Assembly: GCA_964019135.1 (NCBI GenBank)
Contig: OZ025265.1
Span: 27,565,143 to 27,629,142 of the forward strand
Source of the DNA: Arenicola marina
Taxonomy: Eukaryota > Annelida > Polychaeta > Arenicolidae
DNA: 64,000 bases
Direction: 5' to 3'
Shown: positions 20,491 to 33,122 of the stretch, in pieces
Layout of the letters: each line of letters opens with the position of its first letter
Numbering within the stretch: position 1 is the stretch's first letter
Notes under the pieces: model-generated
Seen by the model: the letters and a program-made list of their open reading frames with translations, nothing else
What the model was told of the DNA's origin: nothing
Database searches by the model: none
Position numbers and translations under genes: made by a program

Positions 20491-21722
20491 ATCTGCGCTG
20501 GTCATAGTATGGGGTCGTCTGATGGGGCCATTCACACCCACATACGTATGGAGGCCCCTGCCATGATATCTGCGCTGGTCATAGTATGGGGTCGTCAGAT
20601 GGGGCCATTCACACCCACATACGTATGGAGGCCCCTGCCATGATATCTGCGCTGGTTATAGTATGAGGTCGTCTGATGGGGCCATTAACAGCCACATACA
20701 TATGGAGGCCCGTGCCATGATATCTGCGCTGGTCATAGTATGGGGTCGTCAGATGGGGCCATTCACACCCACATACGTATGGAGGCCCGTGCCATGATAT
20801 CTGCGCTGGTCATAGTATGGGGTCATCTGATGGGGCCATGCACACCCACATACGTATGGAGGCCCGTGCCGTGATATCTGCGCTGATCACAGTATGTAGT
20901 CGTCTGATGGGGCCATTAACAGCCACATACATATGGAGGCCCGTGCCATGATATCTGCGCTTGTCATAGTATGGGGTCGTCAGATGGGGCCATTCACACC
21001 CACATACGTATGGAGGCCCGTGCCATGATATCTGCGCTGGTCATAGTATGGGGTCATCTGATGGGGCCATTCACACCCACATACCTATGGAGGCCCGTGC
21101 CATGATATCTGCGCTGGTCACAGTATGTAGTCGTCAGATGGGGCCATTCACACCCACATACGTATGGAGGCCCCTGCCATGATATCTGCGCTGGTCATAG
21201 TATGGGGTCGTCAGATGGGGCCATTCACACCCACATCCGTATGGAGGCTCCTGCCATGATATCTGCGCTGGTCATAGTATGGGGTCATCTGATGGAGCCA
21301 TTCACACCCACATACGTATGGAGGCCCGTGCCATGATATCTGCGCTGGTCATAGTATGGGGTCGTCTGATGGGGCCATTCACACCCACATACGTATGGAG
21401 GCCCCTGCCATGATATACGCGCTGGTCATAGTATGGGGTCGTCAGATGGGGCCATTCACACCCACATACGTATGGAGGCCCCTGCCATGATATCTGCGCT
21501 GGTTATAGTATGAGGTCGTCTGATGGGGCCATTAACAGCCACATACATATGGAGGCCCGTGCCATGATATCTGCGCTGGTCATAGTATGGGGTCGTCAGA
21601 TGGGGCCATTCACACCCACATACGTATGGAGGCCCGTGCCATGATATCTGCGCTGGTCATAGTATGGGGCCGTCTGATGGGGCCATTCACACCCACATAC
21701 GTATGGAGGCCCCTGCCATGGT
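20491..21722. repeat. 77-bp satellite, array 1 (about 16 units)
   Basis: Unit from ATCTGCGCTGGTCATAGTAT through GGGGTCGTCTGATGGGGCCA to CACCCACATACGTATGGAGG; period 77 bp (20491 to 20568). Each unit has the palindrome CATACGTATG. Some units carry a coherent variant set (TTATAGTATGAGG with TTAACAGCCACATACATATG), showing block-wise amplification. The array ends at CCATGGTATCTTCC. The long ORFs across it are repeat translations. Confidence 0.95.
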
Positions 21723-23232
21723 ATCTTCCATCTCTCGCCAGATGGTGCTCTTCATAATCACGACCATGTTCGGCGAGTGGCGTGAAATTCAATACTTCAA
21801 CCTGAATATGTCTGCACGTGTGAATAACTTATAACGGCTTTAAACAAATGTAATATATTCGTGGACTCTTTGGAAAACAACATGGATGCCTTTCTGAAAG
21901 GTCGCTGGTACAAAAGTCAATTTTAATGTGTTGCATGTTTTTTTTTATCAGACTACATTGTTTTTATTTTTTGAAAAGTGTTGCTGACCACATGAATATG
22001 TATGGAAACTATTTGTTGTTACAAGCACTGCTATGGTAGTTCCTTCTTGGCCAATGTTGCTGTCTTGTGCGTTTTAATACCTGAAATGCTAATAAATAAA
22101 TACACTGCAGACAAAAACCTTCTTGCTTAATGGTGTCCAGTGTTGTATAATATATATATCTTACCATATATGTAGTTCATGCGCACACTCTTCTTGTAAA
22201 CACATCATGTTTAGCGAGCAAGACTATCTTCTATAGTAACACACATTTATATACGAAGATAGACGCAAATTAAGTTAAGAACTTCATATACATATGTTTG
22301 AAAATCGTGGACCCCTGGGCGATAATATCAATTTCTCACGAAACTCAATTTTCATTTCTAACGGTAGAGTATGATGCTTCGAATAAAATCTAGATGACAA
22401 TGAACATGATTAAACCATCTCATTTTCGAAAAAAGTGCCAAAGATACGAATAGCACAAAAGTCTTCTTCACCGCAAGGTACCGTCCGCTTTCGATTCACG
22501 TCCTGATATCGCCCACTTGGCGGTGGCAGTGTCGTTTGTTCACTTTTGCAAACAAAGATCAGTGGTTTTCTCCCAAACTCTCCCGGGTCTACTGACCTTA
22601 ATTGTTCTTGACAAATATACTGCAGGCTCACCAGGTCAAGTATTCTAGTATATTTACATTATATCAGACATACCATCCTGACGTTACTTGTGTAACTTAT
22701 AGTAAATGAAATACCGGTAGGCAAAATGATGAATATTACAATGGAACTTACATTTAGCAGTTGATCAAATTATAATTTTTCCCAATCAGATCACGTAACT
22801 TGTTATTTAATAATCCTTACATCGCATGCATTACGATCAATGACTGCCTTCTAAATACAATAGAACACCAAGACAGTTTTTGAATTACAAAGAATAACAA
22901 GATTTACGTTACCATTTTATGAAAATACCAGATCCATCATAATATTTTGGGTACAAGTTCCGTGGGCCCCAACGCATGGGTGGCAACGCTATGACTTTGT
23001 CAACCAGCGGGCTCGAGACGGTCGAGTCGGTCGAGGGAAGCTTCATAAATGTAGGCTTAATTACCCCAGTTTTTCAAGATCCCGATATGTATCCAAATAT
23101 TACTTGGTCTACTCTTCTGTGTAAAAATTGCATGATATGCCATTGCCCACTTACAACGCCCTTAGACTCCATTTAAATCATAGACTCCGCCCACACCAAA
23201 CATACATACCTCAGCCATATATCTGTTTTGTA

Positions 23233-23254
23233 TATATATATATATATATATATA
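23233..23254. repeat. (TA)n microsatellite
   Basis: Eleven TA steps; the second block B copy has a shorter, interrupted version (54156-54169). Confidence 0.95.
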
Positions 23255-23645
23255 CGTTATGTGAGTCTCTTGTAAGTTGTCGTAGGACACCACTATGTGT
23301 TTGACGTATATTGTGTCCGCAACATGCACAACCTCAACGCGTTCCGTTCTGATCGTTCGATAAAATGCCTGCACTGATGGTGATTATGTGCATATAGGCC
23401 CAGTACAGCAACATCTCGCCGTCGCTAGGTGGAGCTCCCTTCCTTCATTCACACCGACGTGAGGCCAGGATTCTAGATGTAAAGCAATCTTTAAGCTGAC
23501 GTATATGTTACGCAAAGACAGAGACAGGGAACCAGACTACCTGCTCAAGAGCTAGGTGCCGAAGGGTGGGTCCATTGCGGAAAGCTTAGCGATATGGTTA
23601 ACAATATTTAGGAAATATAGCTGCCCAAAACGGATAGACGACATA

Positions 23646-24345
23646 TGTTTCCTTTGCGCCATCACGATGACGAATATTTGTTACGACGGGACAACAGGGC
23701 TGAGAAAGTAACGTTTTTTCGCATTTCCAAAACGAGGCATTATGACGACACACGGATTCTCCCCGGTGACAACGTTGACGCGACGCTTCACACAAAAAAA
23801 CTTACAAAGAATGAAGAAACTTTGTCTTTCTATGATCCCAAAGTGATACGAAAACGTCCAACTGGTTTATATTTTACCTTTACTGTGTGGTTTAATGACG
23901 CATCAGAGCATAGACGACATGTTTAGGTGGCTCTGATGTTTAGGTGGCTCTGATGCTAGCGGTTCTCTTACCTTAATCAGAGTCTCCTGCGTCAAGCAGT
24001 CTTTTTTTCCCCCCATAATTTACCAAATGAAATGTTTGCTTTGACGAAATAAATGACATTGAATCTGAATCTGAATCTGTTTTTCCTTTGCGCCATCCCA
24101 ATGACGAATATTTGTTACGACGGGACAACAGGGCTGAGAAAGTAACGTTTTCTTGCATTTCCAAAACGAGGCATTATGACGTCACACGGATTCTCCCCGG
24201 TGACAACGTTGACCCGACGCTTCACACAAAAAACTTACAAAGAATGAAGAAACTTTGTCTTTCCATGATCCCAAAGTGATACGAAAACGTCCAACTGGTT
24301 TATATTTTACCTTTACCATGTGGTTTAATGCCGTATCAGTGTGTT
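23646..24345 (+). repeat. Pair of ~270-bp direct repeats flanking a retroposon tail
   Basis: 23646-23924 and 24077-24345 are near-identical (both start TTTCCTTTGCGCCATC and end near TTACCTTTAC...GTGGTTTAA), separated by about 150 bp. The first reads as a 93-codon ORF and the second as a truncated one; I do not recognise the protein and doubt it is coding. The arrangement recurs at 54560-55255. Confidence 0.8.
23925..24076 (+). mobile_element. Short retroposon 3' end with (GAATCT)n tail
   Basis: Starts with a tandem TTAGGTGGCTCTGATG, contains a T run and GAAATAAATGACATT, and ends in a microsatellite tail of TGAATC units, the usual ending of LINE- or SINE-derived copies lacking poly-A. Tail length differs between block B copies (three units here, two at 54976-54988). 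Too short to assign a family. Confidence 0.45.
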
Positions 24346-24389
24346 GTTACTCCATGCACTGCACATGGAAGAATGGTTAAGTCGATCAC

Positions 24390-24720
24390 TTGCTCTCGCC
24401 ATTTTTGTTGTTTGCCGAGGCATGTGAAACTCTGTGACGTCACCCGCTGTTTTAGGGAACTCGCGAAAGCCCGGGTGCAGGGCTAAATTTAAAACGCTAT
24501 TTTTAGCTTTCGAGTGTTTGGAACACGGATTTATCCTTGGATATTCCCAAAGTTCTGCGCTTAATCGCCTCCAAATATTTTAACGTACACCTCCCGTAGC
24601 CATGTTTAGTGAAATGTTACTCATCGGCTTTAGAATATACCTGGAAAGAAATTGACTGATAGCTGCTTATGCTTCAACATGGAGCACGTGTGTTTGTTTG
24701 TTTGTCCCCAAAACTGAAGT
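24390..24720 (+). repeat. Dispersed repeat, inverted partner at 37685-38000
   Basis: Blocks such as GGCGAGAGCAAGTG (as its complement), CGAAAGCCCGGGTG, TAGCTTTCGAGTGTTT and TTTGTCCCCAAAACTGAAGT recur in reverse order and strand at 37685-38000. The ORF 24698-25000 starts in this repeat and is not recognised as a gene. Confidence 0.7.
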
Positions 24721-25043
24721 CTCGCGGCCCGATCGCGAGACCTATACAGCAAATTATTCAGTGCCACCTTATGAAGTAGCGATACATTTACAGGAAACCA
24801 TTTCCATTCTGAGTGATGATACCGCGGTTTTTGACATGATGCGGGAATCGCTCGGTGACCGCGTGTTATCAAGTATCTGCAGCTGTTCCACGCTACCCCC
24901 TCCGCACTATTCCAATCTCTTATCTCGCAGTCTTTCTACCACAGTAACTGTAATGATTAATTGGTTTGTCCTTCATATCAGTTCCTTTCATTTGCAATGA
25001 ATAAAATTTTCCCGCAAAGTAAGGGGGAACTTTCTTGCTACAT

Positions 25044-25430
25044 CCCAGATAACATGCCAACCGTGGTTCCACGTTGACACCGTTGACATTGGCTTCCATG
25101 GATGGCCCAACGTTGGATCTTCGTTGGCTTACGCGTTGGGCCAACGTTGGTTTCGCATTGGCTTCCATGAATGGCCCAACGTTGGATATTTGTTGGCTTA
25201 TGCATTGGGCCAACGTTGGTTTGGCATTGGCTTCCATGCGTGGCCCAACGTTGGATCTTTGTTGGCTAATGCATTAGGTTATCGTTGGTTTGGCCATGAC
25301 TTCTACGTGATTGGCCCAACATTGGATCTTTGTTGGCTAAAGAATTGGGCCATTACTGGTTTGGCATTGGCTTCCCTGAATGGCCCAGCGTTGGATGTTT
25401 GTTGGTTAATGCATTAATTGGATTATCGAT
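25044..25430. repeat. ~66-bp minisatellite rich in TTGGGCCAACGTTGG
   Basis: About five units combining GGCCCAACGTTGGATCTTTG, TTGGCTTATGCATTGGGCCA and ACGTTGGTTTGGCATTGGCT. It begins with CCCAGATAACATG and ends around ATTAATTGGATTATCG. It recurs at 55953-56340. The three ORFs spanning it are repeat translations. Confidence 0.85.
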
Positions 25431-26365
25431 CGTCGGTTCTCGTGAACAAGGCATGGGCAATATGGCTATATTCTGGCATATTGGCGTCCATGCCCTGTCC
25501 AATAGACCTATAGATTTTAAAGTGGATTCCAATAATGCTGCGCATTTTGACTGGGGAAGTTCCGGGCCATGCCTCACCCTGGTGGTGGACAAGAAGACCC
25601 AGCGCTCAGGGTCTCAGCGAATTTACGGAGGTGCGTCCACTGGGGGGCGTACGTATATGCCTACATAAATAGCGCGCTTTCGGGCGTCTGTGGAAAGTCC
25701 CGATCTCCCGGCAGAGGGCGTTACGCTTACGCCATAGTCCACAGTGATGTGAGGAACGAGCTCCATTTGCTGGCAGATTGGTGGAAAGTATGTATTGATC
25801 GAATGTCGTAAACGCGTTGCATTTAGATATATAGATCACTGTAATTATGTAACGCTGGCCCTTAAATATATGACCTGCATGCATATGAAAAATCTATTAT
25901 GTCACAAGAACAAGGGAACATTTTAGATATATGTCATGTCGTAAAGCGCGATCTATTTCGGCGTCCGTTCACTGCATATTATAGGCGTGAAAGTCTTGGA
26001 AAATGTTGGCGTTACCCGAGGTAAGCTAAAGTTTATGTTAATGTTATAATGCTTAAGTGAGTACATTTATGTCTACTCAAACTTAGATCTACTTTGGTGT
26101 CAGGAATCAGGTTAATTGTTTAATCTTAGACCACATTCTTATCTTCGCCCACACACATGGATTTTAGATCTATCCCAATCATAATGCTTGCGGCTTTTGT
26201 TATAGCCTAGACTCAAGCCTTATTTTAGCTGTTTAGTTTAGGCTTGGGCTACGTTGGGGCATCCTTGACCTTGGTCTAGCTCTGACATCACCAAGTCCAA
26301 GGTGAAGATGTTGACCCTAGTACAACACTTTTCAATGTAGAAAACAAGCATGGCGGGCACAGGCA

Positions 26366-26440
26366 CAGTAAATCAGTGGAGGGGGGGAGGCCGGGGGTGG
26401 GGGGGTGGGGTGGTAGGGGGCCCCACAACGTATACTAAAC
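26366..26440. repeat. G-rich element sharing both flanks with 1030-1145
   Basis: AAATCAGTGGAGGGGGG, then a G-rich core, then TAGGGGGCCCCACAACGTAT. The neighbouring 26450-26980 has a (CCAA)n run near 26632 and overlapping ORFs on both strands that I do not recognise. Confidence 0.6.
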
Positions 26441-27009
26441 GCACAAGGTGTCCAACTCCCGCTGGAACTGAGCGACAGGCACTCGCTTCAACCCCCAACG
26501 TCGCACATTTACCGCGCTTGACGGGCCCCGTAAATGCCCCATTTCTAAGTAATTTATTTATTTCATCAATAAGTAAACGAGACCTGTATTGCCGTGTAGT
26601 CGCGACAAATAAAGAATTATGCAGCGACAACAACCAACCAACCAACCAAATTGCTGACATCGCGATAATTCGCCTGCGAGATCTCCTGTTTCCTGTCACG
26701 TATTGCGGGTCCCGGGCTGGATACCAAACCTGGCCTAAAGAAATGCGCTCACTTAGTAACAGTAACAAGGGTGTGAGGGCAATGCCATACACATGACAAA
26801 AAAGCTAGCATTGCATCACTAATTCACTTTGATGAATGATTATCAATCATGACAACGAACTTACCTCTCCAAATCGCCTCGACTCACTTCTTTAGACATT
26901 ACTTTAAAGTTTGCTGTCTATTTCTTACACATCAATGATATTGATATATATGTGCTGCCATCGACAAGAAGCAGAAGGGTCAAGTTTACTGGGCTAGGTT
27001 GGGAAGGGG

Positions 27010-27265
27010 TAAATACCAAAAATGGCGATACAGTGACACAAGCATAGATCTATTTGAAAAATTGACACGCGACACACTGACACGAACAAACATATTTTTA
27101 AAATTGATAAAGGACACATTGACATAACCATATTTGAAAAATTGACATGCGACACTGGTACAAGCATCTTTGAAAAATTGACAGGTAACACACTGACACA
27201 AGCATATTTGAACAATTCACATGTGACACACTGACACAAGCATATTTAAAAAAATGACACTCGAC
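27010..27265. repeat. Degenerate ~40-bp tandem repeat (GACACACTGACACAAGCATA)
   Basis: About six units of CATATTTGAAAAATTGACA + TGCGACACACTGACACAAG. It recurs at 57918-58173. Related CGACACCCGACA text occurs at 38695-38775 and just before both lectin exons. 27266-28092 holds no recognised gene. Confidence 0.75.
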
Positions 27266-28310
27266 ATTGACCTCCAAATTTATCCAAAGCCCAAAATAAA
27301 CTTTTCCATTTTTAATGGTTTGTACTATATAAATCCTACACGTTAGTATCTTAATTATTTATATATTTAAGAATTGCAGTTTCAAGGAAACATCATAATG
27401 CCTTTGAAAAGAATGACCATATGATATGGGTTGTGCTCTCTGAAGGGAAAAATGAAGTCTGAATGGAGCGAGGACTCACGACCAAGGGGGTTGGTGGGGA
27501 TGGGGGCGATGGAGATATCCAAAGAGGGCTCACCACTACAGCAGCCGGAGCCTCCCGCACCCTGGTCAAGCCACGGAAGCCCATCCGCCGACAGGTTTAG
27601 TCTACAAGAATTACGTTTAACCTGTCACAGCCCTAGAAATATACATCTATGAAAATGATAATGCATGACTGTCGATGTGAATGCTTGACTTGTCTTTATC
27701 TGGAGAGGGCTTGGGGAGCGGGACCGTGACGCTGGCATGCTTGGCATGCTGCATGAATGCTTCGCTTGTCACGACTGCGACAAACCTTAGAAGGCAACTG
27801 GAATGCTTGAGTTTTCATGGCCGAGAGAGCTGGGCCTTGGTTTGGAGTTGGCGTTAATGCATGGTTTGTCATCGCCGTGAGAGGTCCCAAATTACAAAAA
27901 CAACAATTCATAATCGTTTCTCGAGGATAATTAAACCGTAATCCCGATTAATAGGGAAAATACGATATCACGTTCTAGTCAGGTAATAATGAGTTATATA
28001 GCACTAAGGGTCTACTGTGACCCCCTGAGATAAATAACAGATAGCGTTGAGTTTACATATATAAACTACATATATAATCATTACCGTAGACAAATGAAAG
28101 GCCCGTTTAGTTTTAACCAACATTTTCTGAGAGCGCACTTCAGTTGTTTGGTTGGTTTGAAGTAGAGAACTTCAAGTAGTGGAGCCAGTCGAACCGAAGG
28201 CGCAACGTTTACTCAGGTTCAGAGAGGTTCTACTGTTGGATGCGCTGTGTTTCAGGTTAAGGACAATTACTCATGGAATAATTGCGTCCCAAGCGCTGCT
28301 GAAACGAGAT

Positions 28311-28545
28311 TCAAGATTCAAGAAACAAAACAAACCCTGATATAACGTTGGGGATGAAGGCGGGGTGGTCTTGTGATCTTGTCAAGATCTTGTGATCTTG
28401 GATGGCTTTAAGAAAGGTTCCAAGCTCGAAACGAGGCAAGACGACCACGGCATCTCCAACATAGAGGGAGCTGAAGATGATACAGACCAGACCGTAGATG
28501 TGGAAGAAAGTTAAGACTCCCATGATGACTCCCTGTTCTCCACGC
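28311..28545 (-). pseudogene. Acyl-CoA ligase internal exon, copy 2
   Basis: As at 5027-5309 but without the 10-bp duplication, so after LKAIQDHK the frame reaches HPAFIPNVISGFVLFLES, the conserved PPxVxxFL region of the family, before an in-frame stop at 28311. Either an unseen donor precedes the stop or the exon is terminated early. The upstream exon with the ATP-binding SSGTTG loop is not present between 28545 and 29202. Confidence 0.7.
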
Positions 28546-29201
28546 CTACACACCGGTGTCTTAAAGACGTCTGTTACCCTGGCCGAGGAGAAAGGATAAT
28601 ACGGAATACAGTGCCTCTGCAATTGTGCAATGTGGTAATGTGTTGTCTTATCGTGTAGCGTGCCGAGGGATGTAAGTGGCAGAATAGTATCGATGCCACC
28701 AAACTGTAGCGTGCCGGTGGTATAGTTTGGGAAAAATGTCAGGAAGGGGGCATTTTATGCCGCGATATTGTTAGCATTCTCGGTTTAACTCAGATTAAGT
28801 AACCCAGCAATCAGGCAATACTAAAGTAGGTACAGATCAATTGATTTATTTCGGGTTAACTCGATCAAGCGATATCACATGGAGCTACTAATACCAAGTT
28901 CAAATATCACTGCAACTGCTGCATATATCTTCCCTCCCTAATACAATCTATCTTCTCATTGCCTAATTGCTGGCCTGAATTATCTCTCACACTGTTTCTC
29001 TTATTTCCAAGTGAATTCTCCAAAATACATCTATCTGACCTAAGAGCTGCGTGGGCGAGGCGCAAGGAATAGAGAGAAAAGAGGTGCGCGGGCGAAGCGC
29101 TAAGAGGAGAGTAAGAGGTGCGCGGGTTACCCGCTGAGAGAGAGAGTGAGAGGTGCGCTGGTGCTGCGCTGCCCCCACCCCCCCACCCCACTCCAACTAA
29201 C

Positions 29202-29293
29202 TTTCTGGCTGTGATGCAGGCCCGTTCAGATTTTAACAGTACCGATTCACCAGTACAGATTTCACCAGTGCAGATTTCATTGTGAGTGAAGAT
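29202..29293 (-). pseudogene. Putative acyl-CoA ligase exon, copy 2
   Basis: Same exon as 15734-15871 with three fewer 15-bp units. A 1-bp loss (ACCGATTCACC for ACCGATTTCACC) puts the repeat and the LLKSERACITARK segment out of frame with each other; copy 3 shares it. Length 92 bp. Confidence 0.4.
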
Positions 29294-29881
29294 CTGCTAT
29301 TTTATGTAAATTCGTGACAATTTATCCACAGCAACAGCAATATAGTGACGTCGCTAGGCCTACTATGGTTTTATTTCTCGGAGGAAGTCATGAAAAATTA
29401 TTATAACCCATCCAAAGACATGCTGACATAATGCACACAGAGTAGATGCAGGCATGGGGGTGTGCCAAAAGAGGCCGGAGTAAATATTTAGTTCAAAATA
29501 TTCACCTGAGATGAAAGATGTTGGCGACTAAATTAGTGTGAATCAACATAACTCCTTTGGCTTTCCCGGTAGTTCCCAAAGAATGCGGTAACACAACTAG
29601 GTCCTCTCCGGGGTCAATGGGTGAGGGGCTGACCTCTGTGACGTCATCCCCATTACTGCGCAAGACGCTGTGTGAGAACATTTTACCTAAAAAGCTCCAT
29701 TTTTCCTACAAAAAACCTACTTTAACAGCTTAGCTCGTCCCTGAAGGGGGCGGGGCGCCCACCCCCGGCGCCCCCCCCCCGCCCCCTGGATCCCCCACTG
29801 AATCGGGATACGAAATTCGTGACTCATTAACGATCAGCTCATCCATTCTCTATTCCTCAGTCTCTCCACGCTATAGTTTAC

Positions 29882-30089
29882 CGACGGTGTAAGCCGAGTT
29901 GCATGTCGACATGATGCCTCCCAGGTGTATGACGGCCAACAGAGCCACAGGAAACTCGAGACAGTTGTGTGTACAGATGAAGACGAAGTCGCCCTTCCGT
30001 AGCCGCCTCTGGCGGACATTGTGTGCAACCTGCATGACGTCACGGTGAAGGTCACGGAAGGTCATCCGTCGTCCTGTTAGGCCATCGAT
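29882..30089 (-). pseudogene. Acyl-CoA ligase N-terminal exon, copy 2
   Basis: Same exon as 16464-16671 and still fully open, with one synonymous-looking change (CAGATG to CAGGTG) near the LGG turn. Same acceptor and same weak GTAAAC donor. Confidence 0.7.
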
Positions 30090-30245
30090 CTGTGTTCAAC
30101 AAAAACATTGTCTCTCGGAATCAGTTTTTGGCAAGCGAGCCATATAAATATGGAAGTTATCAGAGACGTTTGCGGTAAAGGGCTAATACAACCTTATGAG
30201 ATTATTAGCAACATGAATCCAGCGGCTGCAGTGGGGACCCATGTA

Positions 30246-30424
30246 AAAATATTCTATTGAATTCTATTGAATTCTATAGAATTCTGTAGACTACTATAGT
30301 AATTGCTATGGAATGTCATAGGTACTATAGAATTCTATGAAGGTACTATAGTATTTTAAATTACCATGGTAAATTCTATAGATTACTATAGTAATTACTA
30401 TAGAATTCTATAGGTACTATAGGT
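30246..30424. repeat. AT-rich quasi-palindromic block, copy 2
   Basis: Counterpart of 16831-17013. The first palindromic unit reads ATTGAATTCTATTGAATTC here, which supplies an ATTGA that also occurs at 32096-32100, the other edge of the deletion seen in copy 3. Confidence 0.8.
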
Positions 30425-32442
30425 TTATTACCACCTTTGCGGTGCCGTAAAATTTTTATATGCGTGTTATTTAGGTCTAAAAGTAAAACGTACTATTATT
30501 CTCACCCAAGTGACTCGATGAGCTTCATATACTCCCCCCCCCCCCCCCGTATCCTATAAAAGTAAAACTACCTCGAGATTCACTCGATCGTATAGGCGCA
30601 TGCGCCAGGTTTCAAAAATACTGCGGAAAGACGAACGGATGTCTACGGTCTACGTACATATAAGTTATAGATTGACGAAAATCTGCTTATGTATAAACAT
30701 GAAAAGTCTTTATTTATAAATACTTCACAGTACAGCACCTGGAAAAACCCAGGTGTGATCGTGACATAATAGTATAAGGCCAAAAGAAGACTGTAAGTTG
30801 TGGCTTCTTGACAAGACTTGTTCAGTTTTGCTGGGCCGGCGCTGTGGCTGGGTGCACCCAGTCGGTCTGGAGTAAAACGAGGACTGACTGCCGAAGAATG
30901 CAGAAGTACGAGGAAGTACTTTTAGGGCTGATGTCCGGCAGATTTGGTGGCAGGTACCCATATATAATTGATATGAGCTGAAAGACTTACTTGTTTGCAT
31001 GCCGTACACGAAAATCCAACTTATTTGGTATCCATTTGACCGAGATATATCCACTTCTGTCGAGGGCTGTTATTCAAATGACCAATATCGCCGTTTGGGG
31101 CCGGCGGAAGTCTCGTCGGCGAACCGAAATCTCGCGCCCGTGGCTGCTAGCCGGGGTGCGAGGTGTCGGCGTGGGGTGTGACGGGAGGGGAGGGGAGGGG
31201 AGGGGGGGGGTGGAGAATTGCTGGCCGCGCCGACATGGCTTGCTGGTTGGTGAAGCCTGGGCAAGAGTTGGCATGGGTACTGGTGGTGGGGGGTGGGTGG
31301 ATTAAGTGCGGGCGGGTCGGGGGTACGGGGGTGGATCGACGCACAGTGAATAACACATTGGCTAATTGCTCTCTAGACCGGTTGAGCGAAGTGTCAGGTT
31401 TCACATCAAAAGTCATCAAAAGCTCTCACAAGTAACCTATTAATATCACTCGTTCCTCAAATTGCTAGTTTCTACTGGCGTTCAGAGACGTGTCGGTCTG
31501 TTTAATGTCTGTTATAAAACTGAGTCATCGACCCCCGCCTTCTTACAGTCACGCAATCAACAACGAAACCGAGCGAGTGAACAATAATAATGTTGCGAGC
31601 GATGTTGTTGTGAGTTCTTTTGTTAACTGATCAAGTCGTGTCGAGCGACTGGCCGGCGTAGGCCTGAATTAGTTCACCAGACTTGTAGGTACGGACATCT
31701 ATTTTAGCGTCTACTGGGACTACTATTTTTTGACGGCCCTGAATTACTAGTGGAAACGGAAATTATTAGCGCTAGTTCAGGTATATTTTCAGGTATATTT
31801 GGTGGACGATTTTCATCGATGTTAGGTTGTGGTGAAGCTGTGGACCGGGAATTGGATCGGGTGCAATTATGATGCGTTATTTTGTTTACAGTGTTTCAAG
31901 TTCTGATAACTGTTAAACTGGCTTCAGAGCGAGTCAAGTGCGGTACATATGAAGTGGGTGTTATGTTGCTTGATGTCTCCTTGAAGACTTCTTTACGTCT
32001 TCACGTGTGAATTGGTTGACTGTCATAGTTTTGCTGCAATTATAATGCATATTTGTGTTGCAGTAACTGTTAAACTGGCTTCATAGCTGACCGACATTGA
32101 TGTTCCCTAGTGATGTTCATATATTGCAATCATCGTTGTGTTTGAACTTGTTTTCAGCAGGTAACAGATCTTATAAAAGGGTGCATAGACCTCAGATGGG
32201 TCAGATATATCCTTGACGTTGATGGTTGCATTACGTGTCGCTCTAGACGTCTACGATATTATTTTTGGCTGACTTTACGTCTGCTGCGCTTACTTGCTAC
32301 CCGTTTGCTTAGCTTTGCTGATCTCATCACATTCTCATCACTTCTTCGCTCGTCACATTCTCATCACTTTTTCTCTCGTCATATTCTCATCACTTCTTCG
32401 CTCGTCATATTCTCATTCTCATTGGGTCATTGCCATATTGCC

Positions 32443-33122
32443 ATGGCACCTCTATCAGCGATCGTGATCGGCGACTCCATTGTGAAGTACGTCGGTGACT
32501 ATTTCCCCTCTCGTGTTCTTACGAGATCTTTTTCGGGGATCACGATCGAGGATCTTTGCCAACATTTGTTGGTTAACGATTCTCCGGATGTTTGGGTCGG
32601 TACGCCACCCTGGTGGCCATTCTCGGAGAGCTGCACCCGACTTCTCGGGTGATCATATCTGCGGTGTTGCCACGGGGGTTGAACCACTTTCCTGGTGCGT
32701 TCAATTCCCCCCACTTTCTGGAGCGATTTCATCCCTTGGCTCGTGAGTTGAACTTTGGCCTCAGGTGTCTCAGTGATACACACGAGTCTGTCTCCTTCAT
32801 GGAGCATCCCGAGTTTTGGTATGGCGGTCGCCATCTCCTTTCTCGGGATGGGTTGCATTTGTCACCCACCGGTGTGTCGTGCCTCGCTGAGAGGATTATG
32901 ACGACCATCGACTCATCATATCATCGTCCATCCTTCGGTCATTCTAGTGCACCTCCTGTTCTCTCCTCAGAGGTGGACTGGCCGGTCTTACCTGCACCCG
33001 CACCCCGTGTCTCTGTACCTGCACCCCGTCTCTCTACTCTCCCTCCTTCATCACCTCCTTCCCCACCTGCACCCCGTGTCTCTATTCTCCCTCCTTCATC
33101 ACGGGACTGGTCAAGTTCGTGA
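32443..33122 (+). pseudogene. SGNH/GDSL hydrolase-like ORF, copy 2, frameshifted
   Basis: Same structure as copy 1: GDSIV block in the first frame, DGLHLSPTG and the Pro-rich tail in the second, and the same loss at block III. Differences are few (NYV to KYV after GDSIV; HRL to HPL; RRL to RCL). Confidence 0.6.

Larger units (their letters stand above)
21723..28092. repeat. Block B, copy 1
   Basis: Aligned end to end with 52601-59000 at an offset of about 30,875-30,915; by eye the copies differ by rare substitutions and small indels (for example an extra 45 bp at about 53590 in copy 2). No complete gene is recognised. The content is non-coding sequence plus the smaller repeats listed separately. 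Confidence 0.9.

Noticed and set aside
20491..21722. CRISPR array (regularly repeated units)
   Set aside because: The whole 77-bp unit repeats with no unique spacers, the window is eukaryotic and there are no cas genes. The same holds for 50773-52600 and for the 20-bp arrays.
25074..25417. ORFs with repeating ALGQRWFGIGF-type peptides
   Set aside because: They are translations of the 66-bp minisatellite in several frames, which stays open because the period is a multiple of three.
26350..26796. Overlapping long ORFs on both strands (148 and 139 codons), repeated at 57258-57704
   Set aside because: Both start in G/C runs, show no recognisable domain, and their conservation only reflects the recent duplication.
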